NCBI GenBank assembly: GCA_964474755.1
Contig: CAYYUG010000007.1
Span: 27,842-91,841 of the forward strand
Reading direction: 5' to 3'
Length of the DNA stretch: 64,000 bases
Source: GCA-2717185 sp964474755
Lineage (GTDB): Bacteria; Pseudomonadota; Alphaproteobacteria; UBA8366; GCA-2717185
A program made the translations under genes and the position numbers. Shown here in pieces: positions 52,628 through 61,000 of this stretch. The notes under the pieces were generated by a model that made no database searches, was not told the origin of the DNA, and was given only the letters and a program-made list of their open reading frames with translations. Position 1 is the stretch's first letter; each line of letters starts with the position of its first letter.

Positions 52628-53893
52628 TTGGATGCGACAGTCGATCATAGCCCAAAGGAGACAGGCCTCCGCGGACTGGTTCAGAACCCGAACTATGTAT
52701 CGATCTGGCTGCTGGGAACTTTGACTGGGTTCATTCGCTGGTTCCAGCTATTGGCGCTTGGTATCTATACATTCGAAATCACTGGATCGCCGTTCCTGGT
52801 TGCGCTGGTTCCGGTTTTATGGGGGCTACCGCTCACCTTCTGCGGCCCGATTATTGGCGGGTTTGCTGACCGACTAAACCGCAAGTTTCTGTTGAGTTCC
52901 TCGATTGCCATGGTCCTAGCCGTCTCGGTGGTCATGGTCGTACTGGCCTATAAGGGGCTCTTGACCTTTTCCTATATCGCGATTGCATCGGTTCTAAGCG
53001 GTTTGTTCTGGGCGACGGATATGCCCGTTCGGAGACGTCTCGTCGGCGATCTTGCAGGAGAATCTGTGTCAGCAGCAATGAGCCTCGACGCAGCGACAAA
53101 CAGTGCGACCCGAATGGTCGGACCACTGTTCGGCGGAGTGATGTTGCAGTGGGTTGGTATAACCGGCGTCTTCGCGCTCAGCACAGCCGTCTACGCGATC
53201 GGTCTCGCTCTTGTCCTCTTGGCGCAATTGCCGACAACCGTCAAACGTTCAGTCTCCCCGGCCTTGATCCGTGACCTGATAGAGGGAATGCGTTTCGTCC
53301 TGAGTGATTGGGAACTGCGGCGGGTCTTTCTCATCACCATCGTATTTAACATGTTTGGCTTCCCGTTCACCGCAATGATCCCAATTCTCGGTAAGGAAGA
53401 TCTTGATCTTGCACCATTTCTGGTAGGACTACTGTCAAGTCTGGAAGGGTTTGGTGCCTTTGTGGGAGCCATGGTAGTTGCTGTGTTCGCGCAACAGAAA
53501 GATTTTGCCCGTATTTTTATTTGGGGTTGCGCAGGTTATCTTGGAGTAGTGTTTTATCTCGGCATTCTCGCCTACGTCGCCGGAGGGCCATACCACTCGT
53601 TCATCGCCACCTCGATAACATTGACCATGGCCGGCCTGTTTGGTGCGGGTTTTGCGACCATGCAGAGCACACTGACCTACGTCAACGCGCCACTAGAATT
53701 CCGGAGCCGCGTATTCGGGGTGTTGGCATTGTGTATCGGCACAGGGCCGATCGGGTTTCTCAACGTCGGCTGGATGGCGGAAACCTTCAGCTTGCACACG
53801 GCGCTACTGATCATGTCAATAGAGGGCATTTTCGTGCTGGTTGTGCTCTGGGTCTACGATGCGTTGACCCGACAGCCTGAAAAGGCGTCCTAG
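52628..53893 (+). CDS. MFS transporter
   Basis: A 421-residue, about 12-helix major facilitator protein. GGFADRLNRKFLLSSSIAMV is the loop 2-3 motif, and RDLIEGMRFVLSDWELRRVF is typical of the enterobactin-exporter/EntS-like MFS_3 branch. TTG at 52628 is the only in-frame start near a purine-rich site (gggaac). It is likely an efflux carrier. It is divergent from the HlyD gene at 104 bp. Confidence 0.88.
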   Translation: MDATVDHSPKETGLRGLVQNPNYVSIWLLGTLTGFIRWFQLLALGIYTFEITGSPFLVALVPVLWGLPLTFCGPIIGGFADRLNRKFLLSSSIAMVLAVSVVMVVLAYKGLLTFSYIAIASVLSGLFWATDMPVRRRLVGDLAGESVSAAMSLDAATNSATRMVGPLFGGVMLQWVGITGVFALSTAVYAIGLALVLLAQLPTTVKRSVSPALIRDLIEGMRFVLSDWELRRVFLITIVFNMFGFPFTAMIPILGKEDLDLAPFLVGLLSSLEGFGAFVGAMVVAVFAQQKDFARIFIWGCAGYLGVVFYLGILAYVAGGPYHSFIATSITLTMAGLFGAGFATMQSTLTYVNAPLEFRSRVFGVLALCIGTGPIGFLNVGWMAETFSLHTALLIMSIEGIFVLVVLWVYDALTRQPEKAS

Positions 53894-53915
53894 ATAAAAA
53901 ACGCGAATATCTGAT

Positions 53916-55043
53916 CTAGGGCCAGCGTTTACCTGCGATAAGGATATGTGCAACCTCAAGTTTTTGTTTACCAATCATGATATGACCAAGGCTGTCATAA
54001 TATTCGAACTCGCCTTCGTTTATCCGTAACACTGTCGCGTCGCCTGGTGATCCGGGTTTAAGCGACCCTAGCTCCGGTCGGTTAATCGCTCGGGCGGCAT
54101 TTACTGTCACGGTGCGCAGTACCTCTGGCAGGGTTAAGCCGAGGCAGAGAAACTTTGACATGGTTACGAGCACGTCAAAGGCGGGGCCGTCGACGCTCAC
54201 GATATGGACGTCGCTACTGATGATGTCGGGTGTGAAACCGTTCTCGACCATCGCGCGGGCGACCTTAAAATCGAAGGAGCCACGCCCATGACCGACATCA
54301 AAGATGACGCCGCGTTGGTGGGCATCTTCAACCTCAGCGCGAATGTTGCGTTCGCGGTCTATCAACGCGTTGGGGAACATGCGGCAGCAATGGGTCAGAA
54401 TGTCGCCTGGGCGGAGACGCTCCAGAATATCCTGGCGGCGCGGTGGGGTCGGGCCGATATGCACCATGACCGGAAGGTCTAGCTCTTCTGCCGCATCGAT
54501 GGCGATATCGAGCGGTTGGGTGCCAAGTGTGCCCGATACGTTGCCGCCGAGCCGCACCTTTATGCCGCAGATCAGATCGCTGTGCTGTCGCGCTACATCG
54601 ATGCAGGCGCTGGGATGCAATAGACGCAGATCCGCTGACTCGCCAACCATAAAGCCCGGACCATAGCCGTAGATACCCGCATGAGAGATATTCAGGAAAG
54701 CGATGATACGTAGCGGTGACGGCTCGATTACATGGCGCCGGAAGCCATGGAAAGTGCCCGCACCAGCTGAACCAGCGTCAATGAAGGTAGTCGTGCCGCT
54801 TTTCTTCGCTACAGTTTCAGCCTCGACGCTGAGATAGGTTGCGCCCCAATTGACGTGGGCGTGGGTGTCTATCAGGCCTGGCGCGACGATTTTTCCGGTG
54901 ACGTCGATGACGTTCACAGCTTCGTCAGAAATTTCGTTCCCAAAGGCTGCCACCGTGCCGTCCTTGAAGGCGACATCCGTTGTCATATCGATGTCTTGCG
55001 ACGGGTCTATGACGCGGCCGCCGCGCAGAATTGTGTCGTACAT
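53916..55043 (-). CDS. Amidohydrolase/deacetylase family metallohydrolase (dihydroorotase-like)
   Basis: A 375-residue metal-dependent barrel hydrolase: the N-terminal beta-sandwich (YDTILRGGRVIDPSQDIDMT), the metal-binding LIDTHAHVNWG, LPVMVHIGPTPPRRQDILER, THCCRMFPN, and ISSDVHIVSVDG with the last metal Asp. This pattern matches the EF_0837/AHA_3915-like group. It is convergent with the MFS gene and divergent from the drug-efflux gene. Confidence 0.88.
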   Translation of the reverse strand: MYDTILRGGRVIDPSQDIDMTTDVAFKDGTVAAFGNEISDEAVNVIDVTGKIVAPGLIDTHAHVNWGATYLSVEAETVAKKSGTTTFIDAGSAGAGTFHGFRRHVIEPSPLRIIAFLNISHAGIYGYGPGFMVGESADLRLLHPSACIDVARQHSDLICGIKVRLGGNVSGTLGTQPLDIAIDAAEELDLPVMVHIGPTPPRRQDILERLRPGDILTHCCRMFPNALIDRERNIRAEVEDAHQRGVIFDVGHGRGSFDFKVARAMVENGFTPDIISSDVHIVSVDGPAFDVLVTMSKFLCLGLTLPEVLRTVTVNAARAINRPELGSLKPGSPGDATVLRINEGEFEYYDSLGHIMIGKQKLEVAHILIAGKRWP

Positions 55044-55092
55044 GTTCGGCCTTCGTTGGTTTAGCTTAGTGTGTATTATCGAAGGATGGTGG

Positions 55093-56661
55093 ATGCGGTG
55101 TAAAGGCAGCCATATTCACCGACGCGAATTCATGTTCCAATCGGGCGCAATGCTCCAATACATGACCACCCGTCGCGTCCTGCTGGTCGCGACCGTTCAG
55201 CTGACGACGCTGCTCTTTGGCATGACCATTACGGTTGTGGCCGTTGTCATGCCGCAGATACAGGGCGCCCTGTCGGCAACGCAGGATCAGGTTGCCTGGA
55301 CCATTACCTTCAATCTAGTGGCGACGGCTATCGCGACGCCAATCACCGGAGCATTGGCAGCACGGCTCGGATGGCGCAATCTGTTGCTCGGTTCGGTCGG
55401 TGGTTTCACAATTTCTACTGCTCTGTGCGGTCTGTCGACCTCGCTTGAGATGTTGGTCATGTTCCGCGTACTGCAAGGTGTGTTCGGCGCGCCGTTGCTG
55501 CCGCTGGGACAGGGTATGCTAATGGCCAGCTTTCCAAAACACATGCACGCGCTGGTGCTGACGCTGTGGGGCATTGGTGGTGTGTTCGGTCCGGTGCTGG
55601 GACCGATCTTTGGCGGTTTCGTCGCCGAGGCAATCGATTGGCGTTGGGCCTTTTTCATGATCGTGCCTTTCGGTGTTTTGGGCATGCTCGGCGCATGGAT
55701 TTCGCTTGACGGCAAGGAACGTGATGAGGGCCGCCGCGTAGACTGGCTTGGGTATTTGTTGCTGGCGATTGCGATTGGGGCGGCGACCCTGATACTGAAC
55801 CGGGGACAGCGGCTCGACTGGTTTGATTCGACCGAGATAATTGTCGAGGCTTCGGTCTGCGCTATCGCCTTCTATCTCTATCTGGTCCACTCCGTGACCG
55901 CGGCCAACCCGCTATTCCAGCGTGAGCTGTTTCGCGACCGTAATTTTGTGATTGGGTTGGCTATGTCGCTCTTGATGGGCATGTTTGGTTACACACCGAT
56001 GGTGATGTTTCCGCCTCTGCTGAGCGATGTGGCGGGCTATCCGGAATCAATTATTGGTACCCTGTTGACTTCGCGCGGTATCGGCAACTGGTTGAGCTTC
56101 CTGCTGGTCGTCCAATTTACTCGCGTTAGCGCGCGCGGCTGCTTGATATTCGGCCTTGTCTGTCAGGCGATTGCTAGCGGGGCGATGGCGCAACTCGACG
56201 TTAACGTCACTGAATTTGACGTGTATTGGACCAATGTGTTGCACGGTTTCGGTTTCGGGATCGCCTACACCCCAATGTCGGTTCTCGCCTTCACCACTCT
56301 TAGGCCACATCTGATGGTCGACGGCTCTTCGCTGTTCAATGTGATGCGTCATTTCGGTAGCGTGCTGTTCATCTCTGTCGCAATTGTTGTGCTCACCCGC
56401 AGCGCGGCGCAAAGTTATTCTGGTCTGCGCGAGTGGATCTCGCCCTTCAATATGCTTTTCACGATGCCCGGGGTCAGCGGCGACTGGTCTCACGGTACGC
56501 TGGGGGGGCTGTCGAAACTCAGTGGCGAAATTCTGCGCCAAGCCTCAATGATCGGCTACATCAACGCCTTCTATCTGCTCGCAGCGACTGCCGCATTGGG
56601 CGTGCCGCTGGCACTCGCATTTAGGCCGGTGGTGAAACCAACGCCGGATGACGATGCTTAA
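55093..56661 (+). CDS. MFS transporter, DHA2 (EmrB/QacA) family
   Basis: A 522-residue 14-helix drug:H+ antiporter-type protein: VVAVVMPQIQGALSATQDQV, ITGALAARLGWRNLLLGSVG (motif A), RVLQGVFGAPLLPLGQGMLM (motif C-like) and GPVLGPIFGGFVAEAIDWRW. The ATG at 55093 follows a well-placed GAAGGA; ATGs at 55132, 55150 and 55162 are alternatives. The family normally pairs with an EmrA-type adaptor; the HlyD gene at 51346 could serve, but they are not adjacent. Confidence 0.9.
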   Translation: MRCKGSHIHRREFMFQSGAMLQYMTTRRVLLVATVQLTTLLFGMTITVVAVVMPQIQGALSATQDQVAWTITFNLVATAIATPITGALAARLGWRNLLLGSVGGFTISTALCGLSTSLEMLVMFRVLQGVFGAPLLPLGQGMLMASFPKHMHALVLTLWGIGGVFGPVLGPIFGGFVAEAIDWRWAFFMIVPFGVLGMLGAWISLDGKERDEGRRVDWLGYLLLAIAIGAATLILNRGQRLDWFDSTEIIVEASVCAIAFYLYLVHSVTAANPLFQRELFRDRNFVIGLAMSLLMGMFGYTPMVMFPPLLSDVAGYPESIIGTLLTSRGIGNWLSFLLVVQFTRVSARGCLIFGLVCQAIASGAMAQLDVNVTEFDVYWTNVLHGFGFGIAYTPMSVLAFTTLRPHLMVDGSSLFNVMRHFGSVLFISVAIVVLTRSAAQSYSGLREWISPFNMLFTMPGVSGDWSHGTLGGLSKLSGEILRQASMIGYINAFYLLAATAALGVPLALAFRPVVKPTPDDDA

Positions 56662-56767
56662 TTTACATTTAAGAGTTACAATAAACACGATATGTTGAAA
56701 AAAATTTAATTCGATAATTCTAAAACAATCATTTAGGCTGAATATCATCTTTACCATTTCAAACCGT

Positions 56768-57091
56768 ATGAATATTGATACCGCAGCAAACATGTTGGCT
56801 GAGTTGGGAAATGCACACCGGCTCGCTACCTTTCGTCTCCTGGTTCGCGCTGGCCCTGACGGTCTGCCGGTGAAAGCAATCCAGAACCATTTGGGAATTC
56901 CAAAATCGACGCTGTCGCACCATGTCCTGCACATGGTGTCCGCTGGGATCGTTACGCAAACGCGCGAGGGACGCTCGCTTCGCTGCCGCATCGACTGCGC
57001 GGAGGTGCAGTCACTGCTCGACTTCCTCATCGAAGATTGCTGCGCCGGGCTCGACGCCTACTATGATTTGCAAGAGGAGATGGTGGGATGA
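56768..57091 (+). CDS. ArsR/SmtB family metalloregulator
   Basis: A 107-residue winged-helix repressor: LGNAHRLATFRLLVRAGPDG, the recognition helix IPKSTLSHHVLHMVSAGIV, and the wing TQTREGRSLRC. Its C-terminal DCCAG (Cys91-Cys92), with Cys73 and Cys77, resembles the cysteine pairs used for As(III)-type sensing in some ArsR proteins. It overlaps the permease gene by an ATGA, so it should control that gene. The AT-rich 106-bp gap before it should hold the promoter and operator. Confidence 0.88.
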   Translation: MNIDTAANMLAELGNAHRLATFRLLVRAGPDGLPVKAIQNHLGIPKSTLSHHVLHMVSAGIVTQTREGRSLRCRIDCAEVQSLLDFLIEDCCAGLDAYYDLQEEMVG

Positions 57092-58113
57092 CAGCAGGCG
57101 TCGTAACCTTTGTACAGAGCGCGCGCAAAATTGATCCGGTCTATCTGACCCTGATTGTCTTGCTGATTGCTATTGCGGCGTTCTCGACAGCGCAACTGCT
57201 TGAAAGTTTGCAGTTCCTTGTGATGGCGCTGGTAAGCATTTCGCCCTTCTTACTGTTATCGATGGCAGCGGCGGGTGGAGCGCAAGCGACGGGGCTGGAC
57301 CAACGTATCTCCGGGATAGTGGAGGGTCGCACCGCTATGGTGATCCTCGCCGCGGCCCTTTTCGGGTCGCTGGCGCCACTTTGCTCCTGCGGTGTGATCC
57401 CCTTGATCGCGGCCTTGCTGGCGGCAGGTGTACCGCTTGGTCCCGTAATGGCATTCTGGATCAGCTCGCCCTTGATGAGCATTGAGAAATACCTGCTGGC
57501 AACCGCGGTATTTGATGTTGGATTTGCGACAGCCTACCTGACGACCGCTATAGTCATGGGCGCGATCGCTGGTTTTGTCACGCAGTCTATCGTCACACGT
57601 GGTGGTTTTTCCGACACGCTCAAGGTGGGTGTATTAGGTTGCTGTGCGAGCAATGTGCTGAAAATTGACCGACCCTTGTTATGGAAATTTTGGCGAGAAG
57701 GGGATCGCGTCACGCAATTCCGAGAAACCTCTCTCTCTTCCGGCGCCTTCTTGCTGAAATGGCTTAGCCTCGCCTTCGTCATAGAGAGCCTAATGGTCGC
57801 CTATCTACCGCCGGAATATGTCGGACGTGTGCTTGGCTCGGGTGATTGGTGGACGGTGCCGGCTAGCATAGCGGTCGGTATCCCGGCTTACTTGAACGGC
57901 TTTGCGGCGATCCCAATGGTCGCACGGTTGGTCGAGATGGGGGCGGCACCTGGTGCAGCTCTAGCCTTCCTCACAGCAGGTGCGGTGACCAGCATCCCTG
58001 CTGCGATGGGCGTCTTTGCCCTGGTCCGCAAGACTGTCTTCCTCGCCTATATCTTCTTTGGCGTCGCTGGCTCGCTCGCCGCGGGCTACGCATATCAGTG
58101 GTTTTTCGTTTAG
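57088..58113 (+). CDS. Permease, ArsP/DUF318 family
   Basis: A 341-residue polytopic membrane protein with the family signature LAPLCSCGVIPLIAALLAAG (Cys99, Cys101) and MAFWISSPLMSIEKYLLATA. A second repeat half follows (GSGDWWTVPASIAVGIPAYL). Related ArsP proteins export trivalent organoarsenicals; others are linked to different metal ions. Translational coupling with an ArsR gene with a Cys pair supports metalloid efflux. It is convergent with the hot-dog gene at 9 bp. Confidence 0.85.
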   Translation: MTAGVVTFVQSARKIDPVYLTLIVLLIAIAAFSTAQLLESLQFLVMALVSISPFLLLSMAAAGGAQATGLDQRISGIVEGRTAMVILAAALFGSLAPLCSCGVIPLIAALLAAGVPLGPVMAFWISSPLMSIEKYLLATAVFDVGFATAYLTTAIVMGAIAGFVTQSIVTRGGFSDTLKVGVLGCCASNVLKIDRPLLWKFWREGDRVTQFRETSLSSGAFLLKWLSLAFVIESLMVAYLPPEYVGRVLGSGDWWTVPASIAVGIPAYLNGFAAIPMVARLVEMGAAPGAALAFLTAGAVTSIPAAMGVFALVRKTVFLAYIFFGVAGSLAAGYAYQWFFV

Positions 58114-58122
58114 TTTAGTGGT

Positions 58123-58935
58123 CTATTCTCTTGTTACCTGACGCGGCCGGTAAATGGCGGTGTGGTGAACCCGGGTGATCACCACGTTGTCGTTCGCAGT
58201 GACGATCACATCTAGCTCTACGAAGCGATGGCCCTTGTGCTCATACTCTTTGATCACCTGGGTGGGCGCCGCTAGTTTGTCTCTGACCTTTGCAGCAGCG
58301 AAATTCTGCACGGCGCTGCCGACATGTATCCAAGGACCGAGGCGCACATTCAACGATAGCGCTTTGTTGCACATTCGCAGAATTAAGCCTGGATGGATGA
58401 TACCCTCCTTGACGTAAAGCTTGAGGCTTTCACGCACGTTAGCCACATATTGTGCGTTCTCTTCCGCACTGTGAGAAATTCTGTGCGTACCCATAATTTG
58501 CCCCGCCACCAAATGTTCCGGCGCGGCATCCGGACGCCTGTCATGATTGGGCAGGGGTGCTGTTGGGATTTCATCGGCTGCTGGTGGCTCCTGTGCGGCA
58601 CCGAGGCTAGCGTGCCCGGTAGCGCAAAGGATGTCCTCGCTCTCCACCTTTAAGGCAATGCTGTCCCTATCATGGACGCCGCCGGAAACGATAGCGTTGC
58701 GGCCGTCGTAGACTGGCTTGTGGAAGCGGCAGTCTGCCGTGCCTCGCGATAGCCAGTCTGGGCCGAAGCGGGCGATGGGGATATGCATCATGTAGGCGTA
58801 GACCTCTACACCCGGCACCAGCCCACCTTCGAAACCAAACTTACGGGCCACCGTGTCGTCGTGGATCTTATTTTCCGACGCGGTGGAGAGGTTGTAGGCC
58901 TTGATCGTGTGTTCGAGCGTGGCGACTGCGGTCAT
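58123..58935 (-). CDS. MaoC-like (hot-dog fold) protein
   Basis: A 270-residue protein with an N-terminal hot-dog motif: ASENKIHDDTVARKFGFEGG followed by LVPGVEVYAYM, as in R-specific hydratases and acyl dehydratases. The second half contains another hot-dog-like stretch (RFVELDVIVTANDNVVITRV). It is probably a double hot-dog protein. A role as hydratase or thioesterase on a CoA ester is likely, but the active-site Asp/His pair is not certain. It is a single gene convergent with the permease. Confidence 0.7.
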   Translation of the reverse strand: MTAVATLEHTIKAYNLSTASENKIHDDTVARKFGFEGGLVPGVEVYAYMMHIPIARFGPDWLSRGTADCRFHKPVYDGRNAIVSGGVHDRDSIALKVESEDILCATGHASLGAAQEPPAADEIPTAPLPNHDRRPDAAPEHLVAGQIMGTHRISHSAEENAQYVANVRESLKLYVKEGIIHPGLILRMCNKALSLNVRLGPWIHVGSAVQNFAAAKVRDKLAAPTQVIKEYEHKGHRFVELDVIVTANDNVVITRVHHTAIYRPRQVTRE

Positions 58936-59022
58936 GGGGGTCCTCGTTTGCTACTTTTGCCGAATGGTCAGATTCCCTAGCTCCATGGGATTTTAGATGA
59001 TCGCCGATGATGGACAGAATTT

Positions 59023-60462
59023 CTAGTCAGCCGCCACAGGTAACGACAGCGGGGCGATGTCTAGACTGCTGCGGTTGGCATAGTCGCGATCTGGCACACC
59101 CGCTTCCATGCGCGGCTGGGCTTCCGCAACTAGGGCCACCGCGCGCTCGCGGTCGAGCGTGAGACATTCATGGTCCTTCACGGTCTGCACGCCATCGATA
59201 TAGACGTCCTTTACCGCCCGCTCGGCGGCGGAGTGGATAAGGCTCGCCAGTGGATCGCGCAACGGCATCATTACCGGGTGGGTGCAGTCCAGTACGACGA
59301 TGTCTGCTTTGGCGCCAACCGCCAAGCGGCCAAGATCTGGGCGCATCAGCGCATCCGCGCCTCCCACCGTACCAGCGTGAAATACATCCGAGGTGCGGGC
59401 GGCGTTGCCGTCGTGGCTGGCGACGCGGGCGAGGATCGCAGCGTAGCGCAGATCCTCAATATAGTTGTGTGGGATTGTGTCAGTACCTACGCCCAGCACT
59501 ACTCCGGCATCCCGGTAGCGGCCGAAATCTTGCAAAATGGTGCCATAGCGCATGAAGGGTGTCGGACAGTGTGCCACGCCAGTTCGACTCTCTCCGAGTA
59601 GCTTTAAATCGGTTTTACTATGCCAGCCGACCCAGTCATTGTCGTCGATCAGCATCGCGTGGCCGAGGATTGTGCCCCGGCCAAGCAAGTCCAAGTCGGC
59701 GAGATACTGGATCGGTGTTTTACCGTGTCGGTCAACCATGATGTTAAACTCGACAACGGACTGGGAGGCGTGGGTGGTCCAAGGAATGCCGCGTTCCTTT
59801 GCCGCCGCATAACTGTCCTGCAGCATAGCGTCGGTGTTGTTGTCGACCTGTACAGGAGAAACCACGCCGTTCAACCGGCCGCTGGGGTGCTTGCGTAACT
59901 CGTCGATCAGGTCCAGGGCGGCTGAAAAATTCTTTTCGCCTAGTGCGATGTCCTCGTCGTATTTCAGTTGATGCGCGTTGTCCCTGTACCAGGCCGCCGT
60001 ATTGAAGCCTGGTGCGGCGTAGCTGCGCATGCCACTGCGCTCCATCATCTCCACCCAGCCGGGATAGGGGAAAGTGATGTCAACCAGGGTAGTGACACCG
60101 CTGCGCATGAGGTCAGCGTACGCAACTTCCCCGCCATGCTTCAGGGCGTTGTGTTCGATCGCGTAGGCGCAAGACCGCTCATACAAACCGGTCATGTAGT
60201 GTTCTGGTACGCTGTGATCCTCCCGGATACCGCGAAAGAACATCTCACTTGCCGGATGGGCATGGATGTCGACGAAACCCGGGATCAGACAATGGCCGGA
60301 GCTATTGATTACCTCGTCGGCTGCACCGTCGTAATCCTTGCCAACGAAGGTGATCTCGTTCCCGGCGCAGACGAGGTCGCCACCGCGAATATAGGTGTGG
60401 CTCTCAGCGGCCTCGTCCCAAGAGACGATCCAATCGGCATTTTTAAAATGGGTTGTGCTCAT
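59023..60462 (-). CDS. Amidohydrolase (ATZ/TRZ chlorohydrolase-like)
   Basis: A 479-residue metal-dependent hydrolase: GHCLIPGFVDIHAHPASEMF (HxH), TLVDITFPYPGWVEMMERSG, GRGTILGHAMLIDDNDW, LLGESRTGVAHCPTPFMRYG and VLGVGTDTIPHN. The family deaminates or dechlorinates triazines, guanine and S-adenosylhomocysteine-like ring compounds. The ATG at 60462 follows a perfect AGGAGG; the ATG at 60525 has none. It lies downstream of the DMSO-reductase-type gene by 538 bp. Confidence 0.9.
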   Translation of the reverse strand: MSTTHFKNADWIVSWDEAAESHTYIRGGDLVCAGNEITFVGKDYDGAADEVINSSGHCLIPGFVDIHAHPASEMFFRGIREDHSVPEHYMTGLYERSCAYAIEHNALKHGGEVAYADLMRSGVTTLVDITFPYPGWVEMMERSGMRSYAAPGFNTAAWYRDNAHQLKYDEDIALGEKNFSAALDLIDELRKHPSGRLNGVVSPVQVDNNTDAMLQDSYAAAKERGIPWTTHASQSVVEFNIMVDRHGKTPIQYLADLDLLGRGTILGHAMLIDDNDWVGWHSKTDLKLLGESRTGVAHCPTPFMRYGTILQDFGRYRDAGVVLGVGTDTIPHNYIEDLRYAAILARVASHDGNAARTSDVFHAGTVGGADALMRPDLGRLAVGAKADIVVLDCTHPVMMPLRDPLASLIHSAAERAVKDVYIDGVQTVKDHECLTLDRERAVALVAEAQPRMEAGVPDRDYANRSSLDIAPLSLPVAAD

Positions 60463-61000
60463 GTTGGCCTCCTGATGCGAAAGACAGGATAGCCTATGGC
60501 GCAAAGGCGCTGTCGTATAGCCCATGGCTCGCAGTTTGCAGGAAGGGAGCCAGCGGCTTTTCGTGATGCATCAAAAAAATGGCACCGTGAGCGATCCGTA
60601 TCGAACGAACTCTTCTCACCACGTTCTTCTGTGGGCCTGGCCTTCGATAGGGGAATGGAAGATAACCACGACGTCGTCTATCTACGGCTTTATTTTTTTG
60701 CGGTGACGCTGCGTATCTCACGCATCAGCTGGCCTTGGAAGGAAAAATTAATCAGCGAGGCTTACACAGGATAGCGGACGGTTTGAATAGTCGAGTTATA
60801 CGAACATGTCATTGTAAGTCTCACACATTGAGCCTAGATCCTCCGAGGAAGTAAAGATCTCCGGTTTGGCGCCGGCCGTTCAGACCACCTCGATCCACTC
60901 TTGGTTGAAGGCAAAACCGAGCAATTGGGTTGGATGCTTCGGCGGGGTATTCATTTTTTAAGGCCGGGCACAATCAATTTGCGAAACAGCATTGCGCTTC
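60463..61000. other. Gene-free interval of 538 bp
   Basis: The interval between two minus-strand genes holds no supported gene. It carries the amidohydrolase promoter region next to 60462. Frames on both strands overlap but show no family signature or ribosome binding site. A 24-codon minus-strand frame (around 60880-60960, MNTPPKHPTQLLGFAFNQEW) looks protein-like but is too short to judge. Confidence 0.6.

Noticed and set aside
54850..55092. In-frame extension upstream of the DHA2 transporter
   Set aside because: It is antisense to the amidohydrolase start; family N-termini begin at or after 55093.
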